A stretch of 64,000 nucleotides of DNA, taken from the NCBI GenBank assembly GCA_001414485.1, contig LLEY01000223.1:19518-83517 (forward strand), in the 5' to 3' direction. This DNA comes from Calycina herbarum. Its lineage: Eukaryota > Ascomycota > Leotiomycetes > Helotiales > Pezizellaceae. This document shows positions 34,924 through 47,150 of this stretch, piece by piece; position 1 is the first letter of the stretch, and every line of letters begins with the position of its first letter. The position numbers were made by a program, and so were the translations under genes. Below the pieces are notes generated by a model, which saw nothing but the letters and a program-made list of their open reading frames with translations, searched no databases and had not been told where the DNA came from.

Positions 34924-37518
34924 CTTTAAGTACCTACTTAGAAGTTTAGTCGCTATAGCCTTAACAACCCCCGTAGCAGCTAGCTCGAATACTAGTCGAG
35001 TCAACGTCGTAGGAACATCTGAAAGCACTACTAGAAGAGCACCTACTAGTATATAGTTAACTAGAAACGACGATAATATTAGTATACTAGACGCCTCTAA
35101 GTCTTATAAGGTCGAAGTACTTAAGTCTATTAAAGTTAAGATACTAGACACGTATTATAAGAAGCGAAAGAAACTTAACTTAATCCTTCTCTAAATATAT
35201 ATCTACTTTAACTTTAACTCTAATAAGTTCGAAGGTAATTATAATTTATAAACTATCTTCGCTATCTTCTACCTTAGAGGATTAGTATTAGAATAGACTT
35301 AGCTATATTTAGAGAACTTCTTTAAGAATAAGAATAAAGATAGAAAGATAGAATTAACTAAGATTATATTTAAATCTTAGAGAGGATTTAAGATAACTAT
35401 TAGAAAAGTCTTTAAAGACTTTGATATAATCTAAATAGTTATATATAAGCTTTTGAAATTACACTAGACTAGATTAGTAATAGATTATACTAATAAATTT
35501 TAATAATATAGAACGAAGTTAGAATAGGATACTATCGCTCTTATAGAACTCTTTTATAGAGGATTAAAGGTATATATCTATAAAGACATAGCTAAATAGA
35601 ATATATAGTTCTTAACTATTATAGGTATAATTAAAGAAGTTATCTAGTTAGATAACTGCTTATACGAATTTAGGAAGAGTAACCCTAAGTATAGAGAAAA
35701 GAGTAGGAGATTAGAAAAGTAGAAACACTCTTATACTAAACATAGTAAGGAGGTAAACGCTATATAAAAGAAAACCTTTCTAAAGAAAGAAGGACTTTCT
35801 TAGAAAGAGTAAAATCGTCGACGCGAGTAGAACTTATATTATAACTACGGCCTCCTCAGCTATAGAGCAAATAAGTATAGTAAGAAGAAAGACTCTAAGA
35901 GAAAGAAATAAATTAATACTACTGTTTAATAATAGATAGCCTTAACCGATCGTATTAAACTTATAGATAAGGAACTTAAAGTACGAGGATATAGAACCTA
36001 GATCGAGAATATTAAAGGAATTAGTAATATCTAAGATACTAATAATAATAGAGATCTACTTCTTAAAGAAAATTATAATATACGATTAGTAATAGAATCT
36101 GAATAACCTCTTTAAGTAGAATACGAATTACTACTATCGACTAGTTCTTCGGAAACATTAGACTTATCTTCTAGCTTAGAAGAAGAGGTTAGAAATAAAG
36201 ACTCTAAAGTTAGAGAAACTTAGGCCTTCCTTAGAACATTCGAATAAGGAAATTAATAGATATATATAGATAGTTAGAAGCTAGACTTCTAGAGTCCTTA
36301 TACTATATAGCGAGTTAATCTAACTATATTAATAATATATATAGTTATAAGAAATAACTCTAAGATAATAACTCTAGTTAGTCTAATTACTAGATAGGAA
36401 ACTATTAAGAACAAAGAACCTAAGCACGGCTAACTACGAATTAAGAAACCTACCTAGCCTAAGGTAGAGGACGTATAGAAGGTATACGATATTTCAGAAG
36501 GAACTAGTACGTAGACATAGTAGGTTCTAATAGGATTTAAGAGATAAATCAAAACCTCTTTTTATAGAATAATATCTAAAGACGTTATACTAGAAGAATT
36601 TATATAATATATCGTAGTTATATTAATCAGAGAGAATAGAATAGTATTTAGAGAATATAGTTTACCGAAGTTGTTTAGTATACTATTCTAGAAGCGAAGA
36701 GAGCTCGATATTACTAAATAGGCTAAAACAGAACTAGAAGAAATTTGCTATTCTCTAGTAAGAGAACTATAGTTTATAGAAACAGTTTAAGAAATAATAG
36801 CGTAATAGATACGATATAAACTAAGTCTAACTATAGACTAGTTATTATAGAAACAGTTTAAAGGAATTTTACTAGAACCTACTAGAACGGTAGAATATTA
36901 TTAGATATATAAGATAGCCTTATCTAATAACGAAGAAGTAGTATTCTTTCCTTAGTCCTAGATTTAAGTAGTTAAGGAAAAGAACTTAAGAGATTATATA
37001 TTTAGAGTTTAATATATAAAGCTAGAAATAAGTATACTTAAAGCTACTTTAGATTATCTATATATAAAAGAACTATAGTCTATAGAAGCTATTATAGAAA
37101 CTAGTTATAAATAGATCTAATATAACTATAGACAATTACTAAAACAATTTATAGAAGGAATTCCTAAGATAATAGAAATCCTAGAATATAGATTAGTATA
37201 CAAAGTAGTATATACTAATAAGAAAAGAGTAAGATTCTTTCTATAGTATAAGAACGAGGAGAGATAGAATTATAATCGAGAAAATCAATCTTTCGAAGTC
37301 TTATATATTAAAGCAAAGTTAAACACTACTTTAGAAGAAAGACAGTTAGTAATAACTATAGAAATATAAGAGAAAAAGTTATAAGTTATAATAGACTTAG
37401 AAGCAACGAGCAACTTTATTTCTCTAATAGCTCGAGAGAAGCTGAACGTTCTAATCAAAGGAATAAGACTATATCGCCTAAGAGTAGTCGATAGAACAGA
37501 TATTATATACTCGATATT
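34924..37518 (+). mobile_element. Truncated chromovirus copy V3 (gag and start of pol)
   Basis: Directly after the shared LTR comes a second gag of the V2 type: the N-terminus near 34970-35060, YLRGLVLE*T*LYLENFFK near 35269, and a zinc-knuckle region near 35831-35870. The gag-pol linker then runs to the protease-like segment near 37395-37515. Homology to V1/V2 pol stops abruptly at about 37518 (after ATTATATACTCG). RT, RNase H, integrase and the 3' LTR are absent. The linker region (36000-37380) is longer than in V1. Confidence 0.75.
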
Positions 37519-38341
37519 AGCTGTTTTAGCTCTTTAAAAAAGATATATAGTTAGTAAATTAAAGATATAATATAAGCTTAGATTATCTATATTATTAAGA
37601 ATAATTTCTTTTCTATCTTTTATACTATATTTAATATTATAATAATAAAAAGTAATATCTAAGAAAGGTTCTAAGAGGCTAGGCTTCTTCTATTCGACCT
37701 AGAAAGTATAATTTCTATACTTAATCTTAAGCTAAAGATACTAACGTCTCTAAACTCCACTCTATGTTTTACTTAGCCTTAGGTTTCCTAGATACTAAAT
37801 AACTCTACTAAAGTCTTATTATAGACTATATTTATTAAAGATTGAATTTCCTACTACTAAAGTAGCTCTCTAACCCCTATTTATAAGGCTATTAACTAGT
37901 TTATAAAGAGTATATTAAAAGTAATATACTAGATAGTACTATTAAAAGCTAAGAACTAGAGACTTTAACAAGTAAATAAAGTACTAAGTAAGCGCTATAG
38001 AGCTAAAAAAACATGTCTATAGTAAGGAGAATCACTTAGCTAATAGGAAGCGCAGGACTTATAGGATAATAGAGACGTTAGTAAGCAAGTAATATAGGAA
38101 ATAAAGAGAAGTAGTAGTTAGAAGCTAAGAGAAGAATTATATATATAACGCTATAGTAACTATAGAGAGACTAGTTATAATATATATATCTATTATATTA
38201 TAGAAGAAGTATCTAAGAAAGAGATTTCCGAGTAGTTTTAATTAATTAGAGATATTATAGTAGAGTTACTATAATTTTAATCGCGAGCGTAGAAAATTTT
38301 AGCTAGTTCGCTTATTTAGCCGGTTCGCTATATATATACGT
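37519..38341 (+). mobile_element. 5'-truncated pogo element (P3): transposase C-terminus plus right TIR
   Basis: The segment about 37960-38230 matches the conserved C-terminal part of the other transposases here (VNKVLSKRYRAKKT, and the Y.NYRETSYN segment). The right end TATATATATACGT at 38341 is followed by TA (38342-38343), and its TIR holds two direct copies of AGCGAAC 17 bp apart (minus strand). The left end and HTH region are missing. 37519-37780 is unassigned AT-rich sequence at the junction with V3. Confidence 0.65.
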
Positions 38342-38453
38342 TATTTAATTATATTTTAAAAGTAGTAGATTTCTAATAATTAGTTAGATTTTATAAATAT
38401 TCTAGTATATTATATAAAGATAGTTAAAACAAAGTTATAAATTTTATTATATA

Positions 38454-40312
38454 ACGTAGTTTATTAGAACCTCGGTTATATTAGAACCTCGATTAATTTT
38501 TCTAAAATCCTACTCTTTAACTTTAATACGTGTTGTTTTAACCTTCTACTATGTCTATTATTACTAAAGAATCAAAAGTTATTCTAGCTATTAAAGTAAT
38601 TTAAATATTTAAAAAGCTAAGTCGATAGAAAGCTATAAAGATCTATAGAATATCTTATTCTATACTTAATAATAGAATAAACAGCTACCTTCCTCTAGCC
38701 GACCGTCGACTAGTAAACCTTAAATTATCTAAAGTAGAAGAAGAAGTAATTATTTAGAATATACTTAATATAGATTCTAGAGAGTTTATACCCTAGCTAG
38801 CTAGTATAGAAGATATAGCTAATTTTATTCTCGAGTTATAAAGAGGAAAACGCATTAGTAAGCTCTAGGCTTATTAGTTTATATAATAATAACTAACCTT
38901 TAAAACGTGTTTTAATCGTGTTTATAATTTCTAAAGAGTCTTATACGAAGATCCTAAGCTAATTAGTATATAGTTTTAACTAGTTACGAATATATAAGTG
39001 AAATATAGAGTTTTAGACTACGACTTCTATAACTTCGATAAAACTAGGTTTATAATAGACGTGATTTGTTCTATAATAGTTATTACTTATATAGATCGAC
39101 GTAGTAGAGATAAGGTAGTTTAGCTAGAGAATCGAGAATAGACTACTACTATTACTTATATTAATAGTAAAGGCTAGAGTATTTCTCTATTTTTAGTAGT
39201 TTAAGAAAAGAATTATCTTATAAATTAGTATACTAATAGCGGTCTTCTATCTAACTAGGTTATTAAACTAATAATTAATAGATAGACAAATAATAAAATA
39301 GGTCTAGAATAGATAAAACATTTTAATTAATATACTACTACTTATATAAGAGAGCTATATCGAATACTAGTATTAGATAGACATAAGAGCTATAAATCGG
39401 TAGAATTTCAAGAGTATTATAAGATATATAATATTATAACTCTTAGATTACCTTCTTACTTATCTTATCTAACTTAACTACTTAATATTAGATGTTTTAG
39501 TATATTAAAACAAGTGTATAGTTAATAGATTAAGACGTTTATCAAAGCTTATATTAACTATATTACTAAGGTAGAGTTCTTTCTAGTCTTTATAGTAGTA
39601 TATAAGAAATCTATAATAGCCTAGAACGCTTAGACTAGATTCTATAGAGCTAGCCTAGTGTCTTTTGATCCGTAAGTAGTGATTTTAAAGCTTAATATAA
39701 AGTTATAGACTCTAATACTCTCTAGACTCTCTACTACTAATACTCTTCTATAGAAATCTTAGACCTCTTCTAATCTAATAGAAGCTCTTTTATAGTTAAC
39801 TCTTATACGAAATCGAATTGCTCGCTATTAGAGAAGCTCGCTAACCCCTCTATTTAAGACAGTTACAGCGCTGGCTAAAGGTATAGAGCGAATAGCTTAT
39901 AAGATAACTCTTCTATCTACCGAGGTACGTATACTTCAGGTAGTAAATAAAGCTCTTAGTAAACGCTGGAGAGCTAAAAAGACTCGTGTCTATAAAGAGA
40001 GTACACTTATTATAGAGGATATACAGGATATTATAGCCTAGAAAGACGTAGATAAGCAGGTATAACGTAATATACGTATACCGAGAGGTAGTTATAAGAA
40101 GAGGCAACTGTCTAGATAATACTATAGAACTTATAGAAAAGCTAGTTATAACGTATAAACTTGTTAAGAAGCTATAGATATATCTAGTATATTAGACTCC
40201 GATTATAAAGAGTTAATTTAATATATTATAGTTAAGTTATTTAAGTTTAAAGTTATATACTAAGGAAAATTAATCGAGGTTCTAATATAACCGGGGTTCT
40301 AATAAACCACGT
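38454..40312 (+). mobile_element. Complete pogo/Fot1-like element P4
   Basis: The 1859-bp element has about 50-bp inverted ends, left starting ACGTAGTTTATTAGAACCTC, and TA at 38452-38453 and 40313-40314. The TIR contains two direct copies of ATTAGAACCTCG, at 38463 and 38480 (17 bp apart). It is one of a cluster of adjacent pogo copies. Confidence 0.9.
38551..40254 (+). pseudogene. Transposase of P4
   Basis: ATG 38551 (MSIITKESKVILAIKVI) starts the HTH region. Then come SIEDIANFILEL (about 38806), the first DDE block DYDFYNFDKTRFII (about 39018), NYLIN*YTNSGLLSN (about 39212), the second block LYRILVLDRHKSYKSVEFQEYY (about 39357) with Asp retained, and LNIRCFSILKQ (about 39480). The C-terminal end near 40254 is approximate. 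Stops are TAA/TAG. A minus-strand open frame at 39913-40107 is a shadow. Confidence 0.82.
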
Positions 40313-40384
40313 TACTTAATTTATATAACTTACTACTAATTAGATATAGTTTATTAAGTAATAATTAAATAATAAAAAAGTATA

Positions 40385-42245
40385 ACGTAGTTTATTACTA
40401 AGTAGCGTATATTACTAAGTAGTATACTTTTCTCTACTTTACTACCTACTAACTTTAATATATGTTTTCTTAATAACTAACTATAGAAATCTAAACCTAA
40501 GAAGTACGAATTATCTTAGCTATCGAGGCTATTTAAATATCTAAAAAACTTAGTCGTCGCTCTACTACAAAAATCTACAAAGTTCTTAAAATAATACTTT
40601 AATATAGAATAGCTAGCTAAACCTATTATCTCAAAACTAAACCTAATTATTATAAATTAAATAACTTAAAGAAGGAGATAATTATTTAATATATACTTAA
40701 TCTAGATATAAGAGGATTTATACCTCGACTAGCTAGTATAGAAGATATAGCGAATTATATCTTTGAATTATAAAGAGAAAAATATATTAGTAAGCTCTAA
40801 GTATATTAATTTATATAACGTCGACTAGAATTAAAAACGTGTTTTAATCGTGTTTATAACTTTTAAAAAGCCTTATATAAAAATCTAGAGCTTATTAGTA
40901 CGTAGTTTCGACGTATAGAGAATATAAGAGTAAAATATAGTATTTTAGACTACGACTTTTATAACTTTAACGAGATAGGGTTTATAATAGGAATTATCTA
41001 CCTAGTAATAGTTATAACTTACGCTAATCGACGTAGTAGAGATAAGACAGTTTAGCCTAGTAATCGAGAATAGACTATAGTAATTACTTATATTAATAAC
41101 AAGAGTTAGAACGTGTCTTCGTTTTTAGTAGTTTAAGAGAAGAATTATCTCGCGAATTAGTATACTAAGAGCGGTCTTCTATATAACTAGGTTATTAAAC
41201 TTATAAGTAATAGATAGACTAATAATAAGACAGGCCTAGAATAGCTATAATACTTTAATAAATATACTTATAGTTATACGAAAGAGCTATATCGAATACT
41301 AGTGTTAAATAGATATAAGAGTTATAAATTAGTAATATTTCAAGAGTATTATAAAGCTAATAATATTATTACTCTTTGCCTACCTTCTTATTCCTCTTAT
41401 TTAACCTAGCTACTCGATGTTAAGTGTTTTAGTATTCTTAAATATATATATAAGCGTTAAATTAAGACCTTTATTAAAGCTTATATTAACTATATTACTA
41501 AGATCGAGTTCTTTTTAGCTTTTTATATAGCTTATAAGTAATTAATAATAACTTAAAACGCCTAGGCTAGATTCTACAAAGCTAGCTTAGTATCTTTTAA
41601 TCTCTAGACTATAATATTAAAGCTTAATATCTAATTATAAACTCCTATATCTACTAGACCTCTCTCTATAGCCGCTAACCCTTAGGTCTTATAGACCTCT
41701 CGTAACCTAACTAATACTCTTTCGTAAACAACTTTAGTTAAGAATCGTGTTTCACGCTATTAAAGAAGCTTACTAACCTCTACTTTCGAGACTATAGCTA
41801 TATTAGCAAAGGGTATAAAGCTATTAGCTTATAAGATAACTTTATTATCAGCTGAAGTCTATACTCTTTATAAGGTAAATAAAGCACTTAGTAAGCGCCG
41901 TAGAGCTAAAAAGACTCGGGTCTATTAAGAAGGTATACTTACTATAGAGGATATATAGAACGTATTAGCTTAAAAGAAGACAGAGGAACAGGCTTAATAT
42001 AATAAGCGTTCTAAGAGAGGTAGGTAAAATAAGAAGTAAACCTTTAAGCGATAGTATAGCACTTATAGAAAGACTAGTTATAATATACGAACTTATTAAG
42101 AGGTTATAGATATATCTAGTTTATTAGATTCTAAGTAGTTTTAATTAATATTATTTATTATAGTTAATTAATCTGATATTAAAGTAGTAGAGTAGAGAGA
42201 AAGTACGCTATATAGTAATATACGCTACTCGGTGATAAACTACGT
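40385..42245 (+). mobile_element. Complete pogo element P5
   Basis: The 1861-bp element has TA at 40383-40384 and 42246-42247. The left TIR begins ACGTAGTTTATTACTAAG with direct repeats of ATTACTAAGTAG at 40394 and 40411 (17 bp apart); the right end mirrors it. It is closely related to P7, which lies inverted 2 kb downstream. Confidence 0.9.
40483..42180 (+). pseudogene. Transposase of P5
   Basis: The probable start is ATA at 40483 (ATG mutated), reading IEI*T*EVRIILAIEAI; an ATG at 40462 in the same frame may have been created by RIP. DDE landmarks are DYDFYNFNEIGFIIG (about 40955), ELYRILVLNRYKSYKLVIFQEYY (about 41286), and YLT*LLDVKCFSILK (about 41400). The His in the second block is Tyr. 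The end is approximate. Confidence 0.78.
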
Positions 42246-42357
42246 TATATAAAGTATAAATAGTATTATATTAAGAAAAAGTAACTTTTAATACTTATAA
42301 GTTATTAAAAGACATATTATATAATATTATTATAGTATTATAGTATATTTAGATATA

Positions 42358-44217
42358 ACGTGTTTTATTACTTAGCGAGCTACATTACTTAGCAAGCCAC
42401 TTTTCTAGACCTCCTAACTACTAAACCCTATAACACTACTAAATCAAGCTTAAAACAGTTAATTCAAATCAGAGTCTAATAAACTAGATACATCTACAGC
42501 CTCTAAGCAGGTTCTTATATTATAGCTAGGTTTGCAGCAGATACTATAGACCCGACCAGTCGTGCGGCGCCGCTTCGATAAACCCTCGCTAATATCTTCG
42601 TCGTATCTTTTTTCTTTAACTAAGCCCTTATCCTTTAAAAGCTGCTTTGCCTACGATCTAGTAAGAAGTCTAGAATCCTATAAACGAGTTCTTTTCACGC
42701 GTCGCTGCTTTAAAAGGACTTTATTTACCTCTTTAAGCGTCTTAATTCTATTAGTTATAAGCGTTAACTTATAGTTAATCGCGACTATAGCCTTTACTAG
42801 CTAGTTAATAGTAGTAATAATCGGAGTTAGCGAGCTTCCCTAGTACTTAGCTACCCGATCTTTAATTAGAGTAGACTAGGAAATAGCTTTAATTACATTC
42901 TTTAGCGTCTAGGAGACCTAAGGTTAGAGTGAACTAGGAGGTGTTCTATAAAGAGAAGGCGTCTATAAACGAATATCTAGCTTTAATATTACTGCTTATA
43001 GGTTCTAAGGTACTAGGCTAGACCCTCGAAAGCTACCTTTAACGTTTTTTTCTATAAAAACTACGGTAAAGGCTGCTTTAAACGTAGGAAAGAACTCGTC
43101 CTTAGTAATATATATGATTTAAAGCTAGACTAGACGTGATATCTAGTTACTGTATACCTGTTTTAACGAGCTAAATAAGCCGACGTTAAGAGGCTAAGTT
43201 AAGTGCGAAGAATAAGGAGGTAGGTATAGTAGTATTATATCGTTTTCCTTATAGTATTCGTTGAACTCGGTGTTAACGTAGCTCTTATAACCGTCTAATA
43301 TAAGCATCCGATAACGGCTAACTCGACGTGCCCGAGTTGCTTGATTAAAGTGTTTAAGCTATTCTAAACCTGTATTATTATTAGTCTAACTGTTTTAAGT
43401 CGTTTTAATAACCTAATCTGCTAGTATGTTACTATTCTAGTACTAAGGCGTAAGGTGAAATCGACCTTAAATATATAGAAAAGGGGGTACTATATAGCTG
43501 TCTGCTACAACTGTATAAATCGCTGTAGCCTATTCCCGATTGCTAGGCTGAATAAGCTTTGGATTAGACTGTTGATCGAAGCGTGTAACGACTGTCTTTC
43601 TGCTGATTATATCTATTATAAAGCTGGTCTCGTCGAAGTTATAGAAATCGGAGTCTTAGATCCCGTACTTTATACGTATGTTTATAACTAATCGAAACTA
43701 CGTGCTTAACATGTCTGGATCTTCTAAGAGGGCTCTCTAGTAGTCGTAGGCGCGAGAAAGACGCGTAGAAAGCTCTGGTCGTCGTTGAATAAAGCGAGAG
43801 GTCTAGCACTTCTCGACGCGTTGCGTGCTACGCTTGTCTATCAGAAGGTCGGCTATATCTTGTATATCCGCTCTTTAGAGCGAAAACCCTCTAGTATCTT
43901 AGTTAAGAATATATTAAATAATCGCCTCCTCTTCTACTAGAGTCAGATTCGGCTGCCCGTGCTAGGTGTCTGTCTATAAGATGCGACCAGCTATTCTATA
44001 CTATAATATTAATCGAGGGATATTAAACTGCTTTACTAGCTTACGTTGGCTTAAACGCGGGTTCGTTCGCTTTGCTTTAATCATAAGAGTGATTCGAGCT
44101 TTAATTGTTTATGTTTAAGTTATTTTAATATAAAGAATCGTGTCTTATAGTTAGATAGTTAGTAGTAGGGAAAAATGGCTCGTTAAGTGATATAGCTCGC
44201 CAAGTGATAAAACACGT
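42358..44217 (-). mobile_element. Complete pogo element P6, minus strand
   Basis: The 1860-bp element has TA at 42356-42357 and 44218-44219. The left TIR begins ACGTGTTTTATTACTTAG, with direct repeats of ATTACTTAGC at 42367 and 42384 (17 bp). It retains more GC than its neighbours (for example GCGGCGCCGC near 42568), so it is less mutated or younger. Confidence 0.9.
42470..44084 (-). pseudogene. Transposase of P6
   Basis: Minus-strand ATG at 44084 reads MIKAKRTNPRLSQRKLVKQF. RADIQDIADLLIDKRS lies near 43830-43875, and the first DDE block DSDFYNFDETSFIIDII near 43605-43655 has an intact Asp. AIYTVVADSYIVPPFLYI lies near 43463-43515. The start may be further upstream, since part of the usual N-terminus is missing. 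A plus-strand open frame at 42562-42774 is a shadow. Confidence 0.75.
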
Positions 44218-44284
44218 TATACTATTAGAATATTATTAGAATATATTAATTGAAAATACTATAACGTAGTTTATTACCGAGTAG

Positions 44285-44437
44285 TATAATAGCTATTACG
44301 TAGCTAGAGGTTATATAGGCGGTGTTATACCGGGATTTCTATTAAGTAGTAGAATAGCGAATTAGTCTATCGATTAATTCTTATGCTTTTTAGCCGGCTA
44401 GTATACTAGTAAAAGCTATTTATCTACGTCTGTTATA
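44285..44437 (+). repeat. Left LTR of the TRIM-like element
   Basis: It is 153 bp, preceded by the AGTAG duplication. It shares GTAGCTAGAGGTTA and CCGGGATTTCTATTAAGTAG with the right copy; differences are mostly C/T or G/A. Confidence 0.88.
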
Positions 44438-44724
44438 TAAGAATTAATCTAACCTATAACCGAGGGTCTAAGATTAGTTAGTAGGTTAGCCCGAGGTCGG
44501 CTAGCTAGGCGAGGGCTCGGTTACTTAAAGATACTATAGTTCTAAGTAGAGTAGCTAGCGTATTACGTACTTAGTATATCTAGTAAAAATTATACTATTA
44601 GCTTCGGCTTTCTTATATAAGCACTCTCGAGGATATAGGTAATCACTATATAAGGCTTGTTTAGTCTTATAGTTAACTACTTACGCTTACGACTAGAGGC
44701 CAGCTGTCTTAGAAGCGGGGATAG

Positions 44725-44877
44725 TATAACAGCTGTTACGTAGCTAGAGGTTACGTAGGCGGTATTACACCGGGATTTCTATTAAGTAGTAGAATAGCGA
44801 ATTAGTCTGTCGATTAATTCTTATACTTTTTAGCCGGCTAGTATACTAGTAAAAGCTATTTATTCACGTTCGTTATA
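44725..44877 (+). repeat. Right LTR of the TRIM-like element
   Basis: It is 153 bp, preceded by the purine tract GCGGGGATAG and followed by the AGTAG duplication. It is slightly less mutated than the left copy (TATAACAGCTGTTACG versus TATAATAGCTATTACG). Confidence 0.88.
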
Positions 44878-44984
44878 AGTAGTATATATTACCGAGTAGC
44901 GTACTTTCTCTCTACTCTACTACTTTAATATTAGATTAATTAACTATAATAAATAATATTAATTAAAACTACTTAGAATCTAAT

Positions 44985-46623
44985 AAACTAGATATATCTA
45001 TAACCTCTTAATAAGTTTATATATTATAACTAGTCTTTCTATAAGTACTATACTATCGCTTAGAGGTTTATCTCTTATTTTATCTACCTCTCTTAGAACG
45101 CTTATTATATCGAGCCTATTCCTCTACCTTCTTTTAAGCTAATACGTTCTACGTATCCTCTATAGTAAGTATATCTTCTTAATAGACCCGAGTCTTTTTA
45201 GCTCTATAGCGCTTACTAAGTGCTTTATTTACCTTACGAAGAGTATAGACTTTGGCTAATAACAAAGTTATCTTATAAGCTAATAGCTCTATACTCTTTA
45301 CTAATACAGCTATAGTCTCGAAAATAGAGGTTAGTAAGCTTTCTTAATAGCGTAAAATACGATTCTTAACTAAAGTTATTTACGAAAGAGCGTTAGTTAG
45401 GTTACGAGAGGTCTATAAGACCTAAGGGTTAGCGGCTATAGAGAGAGGTCTAGTAGGTATAGGAGTTTATAATTAGATATTAAGCTTTAATATTATAGCC
45501 TAGGAATTAAAAGTACTAAGCTAGCTTTGTAGAATCTAGCTTAGGCGTTTTAAGTTATTATTAATTACTTATAAGCTATATAAAAGACTAAAAAGAACTC
45601 GACCTTAGTAATATAGTTAATATAAGCTTTAATAAAGGTCTTAATTTAACGTTTATATATATGTTTAAGAATACTAAAACATCTAACGTTAAGTAGCTAG
45701 GTTAAATAAGAGGAATAAGAAGGTAGACAAAGAGTAATAATATTATTAGCTTTATAATACTCTTAAAATACAGCTGATTTATAACTCTTATACCTATCTA
45801 ATACTAGTATTTAATATAGCTCTTTCGTATAACTACGAGTATATTTATCGATATATTATAGCTATTCTAGGCCTGTCTTATTATTAGTCTATCTATTACT
45901 TATAAGTTTAATAACCTAGTTATATAGAAGACCGCTCTTAGTATACTAATTCGCGAGATAATTCTTCTCTTAAACTACTAAAAACGGAGGTACGTTCTAA
46001 CTCTTGCTATTAATATAAGTAATTACTATAGCCTATTCTCGATTACTAGACTAAACTACCTTATCTCTACTACGTTGATTAGTACGAGTTATAACTATTA
46101 CTAGATAGATAATTCCTATTATAAACCCTGTCTTATTAAAGTTATAAAAGTCGTAGTCTAAAATACTATATTTTACTATTATATTCTCTATACGTCGAAA
46201 CTACGTACTAATAAGCTTTAGATCTTCGTATAAAGCTCTTTAAAAGTTATAAATACGATTAAAACACGTTTTTAATTCTAGTCAACGTTATATAAATTAA
46301 TATATCTAGAGCTTACTAACGCGTTTTCTCTTTTATAATTTAAGAATATAATTCGCTATATCTTCTATACTAGCTAGTTAGGTTATAAATCCTCTTATAT
46401 CTAGATTAAGTATATATTAAATAAGTGTCTCCTTCTTTAAGTTATTTAATTTATAATAATTAGGTTTAGTTTTGAGATAATAGATTTAGCTAGCTATTCT
46501 ATATCGAAGTATTATATTAGAGACTTTATAGATTTTTATAATAGAGCGACGACTAAGTTTTTTAGATATTTAAATAGTCTTAATAGCTAGGATAATTCGT
46601 GCTTCTTAGGTTTAGATTTCTAT
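44985..46623 (-). pseudogene. Transposase of P7
   Basis: On the minus strand it starts with ATA at 46623 (IEI*T*EARIILAIKTI), as in P5. It contains SIEDIANYIL-like and YDFYNFNKTGFIIGII segments (the latter near 46100-46145), and C-terminal VNKALSKRYRAKKT near 45200-45240. Stops are TAA/TAG. The C-terminal boundary is approximate. Confidence 0.75.
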
Positions 46624-46723
46624 AGTTAGTTATTAAGAAAACGTGTATTAAAGTTAGTAGATAGTAAAGTAGAGAAAAGTATACTACTTAATAATATATA
46701 CTACTCGGTAATAAACTACGTTA

Positions 46724-47148
46724 GTATTATATAAAATAATACTATTAAGTATATTAAAAGACAGCGCTAATTAGATTAATAGTTTATTATCTTATTAATA
46801 TATATTATAGAGATATTAAGTAGTTATTTTAAAGAAAATAAGAGAGTAGAATAGATTATCTTAGAATTATTTAGAAATAATCTCTTATTAAGAATAATTC
46901 TAAATTATCTTAACTTCTTTAGACTATTTTAAAGACTATTCTAAAGTTATAGAATAGTTTTAAAACTATTTTAAATCCCGAGTATATAAACTATATATAG
47001 CTATTTAGAATCTTAGTAATTTCGTTTAAAAATCTTATATATTATATAATAAAGAAGTATAAGTATCTACTATATCTCTCTCTTTAATACTAGATAAAGC
47101 TATTAATAATATATATAAATAAACTTTCTTTAAATTAAGTAAATCTAA
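46724..47148. other. AT-rich spacer between P7 and P8, no element identified
   Basis: RIP-type sequence with several short inverted motifs built from CTATTTTAAA / TTTAAAATAG-like words (46900-46980). I see no coding frame and no terminal repeats. It may be the oldest substrate into which the pogo copies jumped. Confidence 0.4.
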
Positions 47149-47150
47149 TA

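Larger units (their letters stand above)
44285..44877 (+). mobile_element. Terminal-repeat retrotransposon in miniature (TRIM-like), 593 bp
   Basis: Two direct repeats of exactly 153 bp (44285-44437 and 44725-44877) bound a 287-bp non-coding middle. Both begin TATAA(T/C)AGCT(A/G)TTACG and end GTTATA, as expected from TG...CA after RIP. AGTAG is duplicated on both sides (44280-44284, 44878-44882). A purine-rich GAAGCGGGGATAG precedes the right repeat, like a polypurine tract, so the orientation is plus. No protein is encoded, so it must have been mobilised in trans. It interrupts the TIR of P7. Confidence 0.88.
44264..46721 (-). mobile_element. Pogo element P7, minus strand, with an LTR miniature element in its TIR
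   Basis: TA lies at 44262-44263 and 46722-46723. The span is 2458 bp; subtracting the 593-bp insert and one 5-bp duplication gives 1860 bp, the same as P4-P6. The left TIR ACGTAGTTTATTACCGAGTAG is cut at AGTAG and resumes as TATATATTACCGAGTAG, restoring the 17-bp direct repeat. Confidence 0.9.

Noticed and set aside
39913..40107. Minus-strand open frame of 64 codons
   Set aside because: Antisense to the C-terminal part of the P4 transposase.
42562..42774. Plus-strand open frame of 70 codons
   Set aside because: Antisense to the P6 transposase, which is coded on the minus strand.
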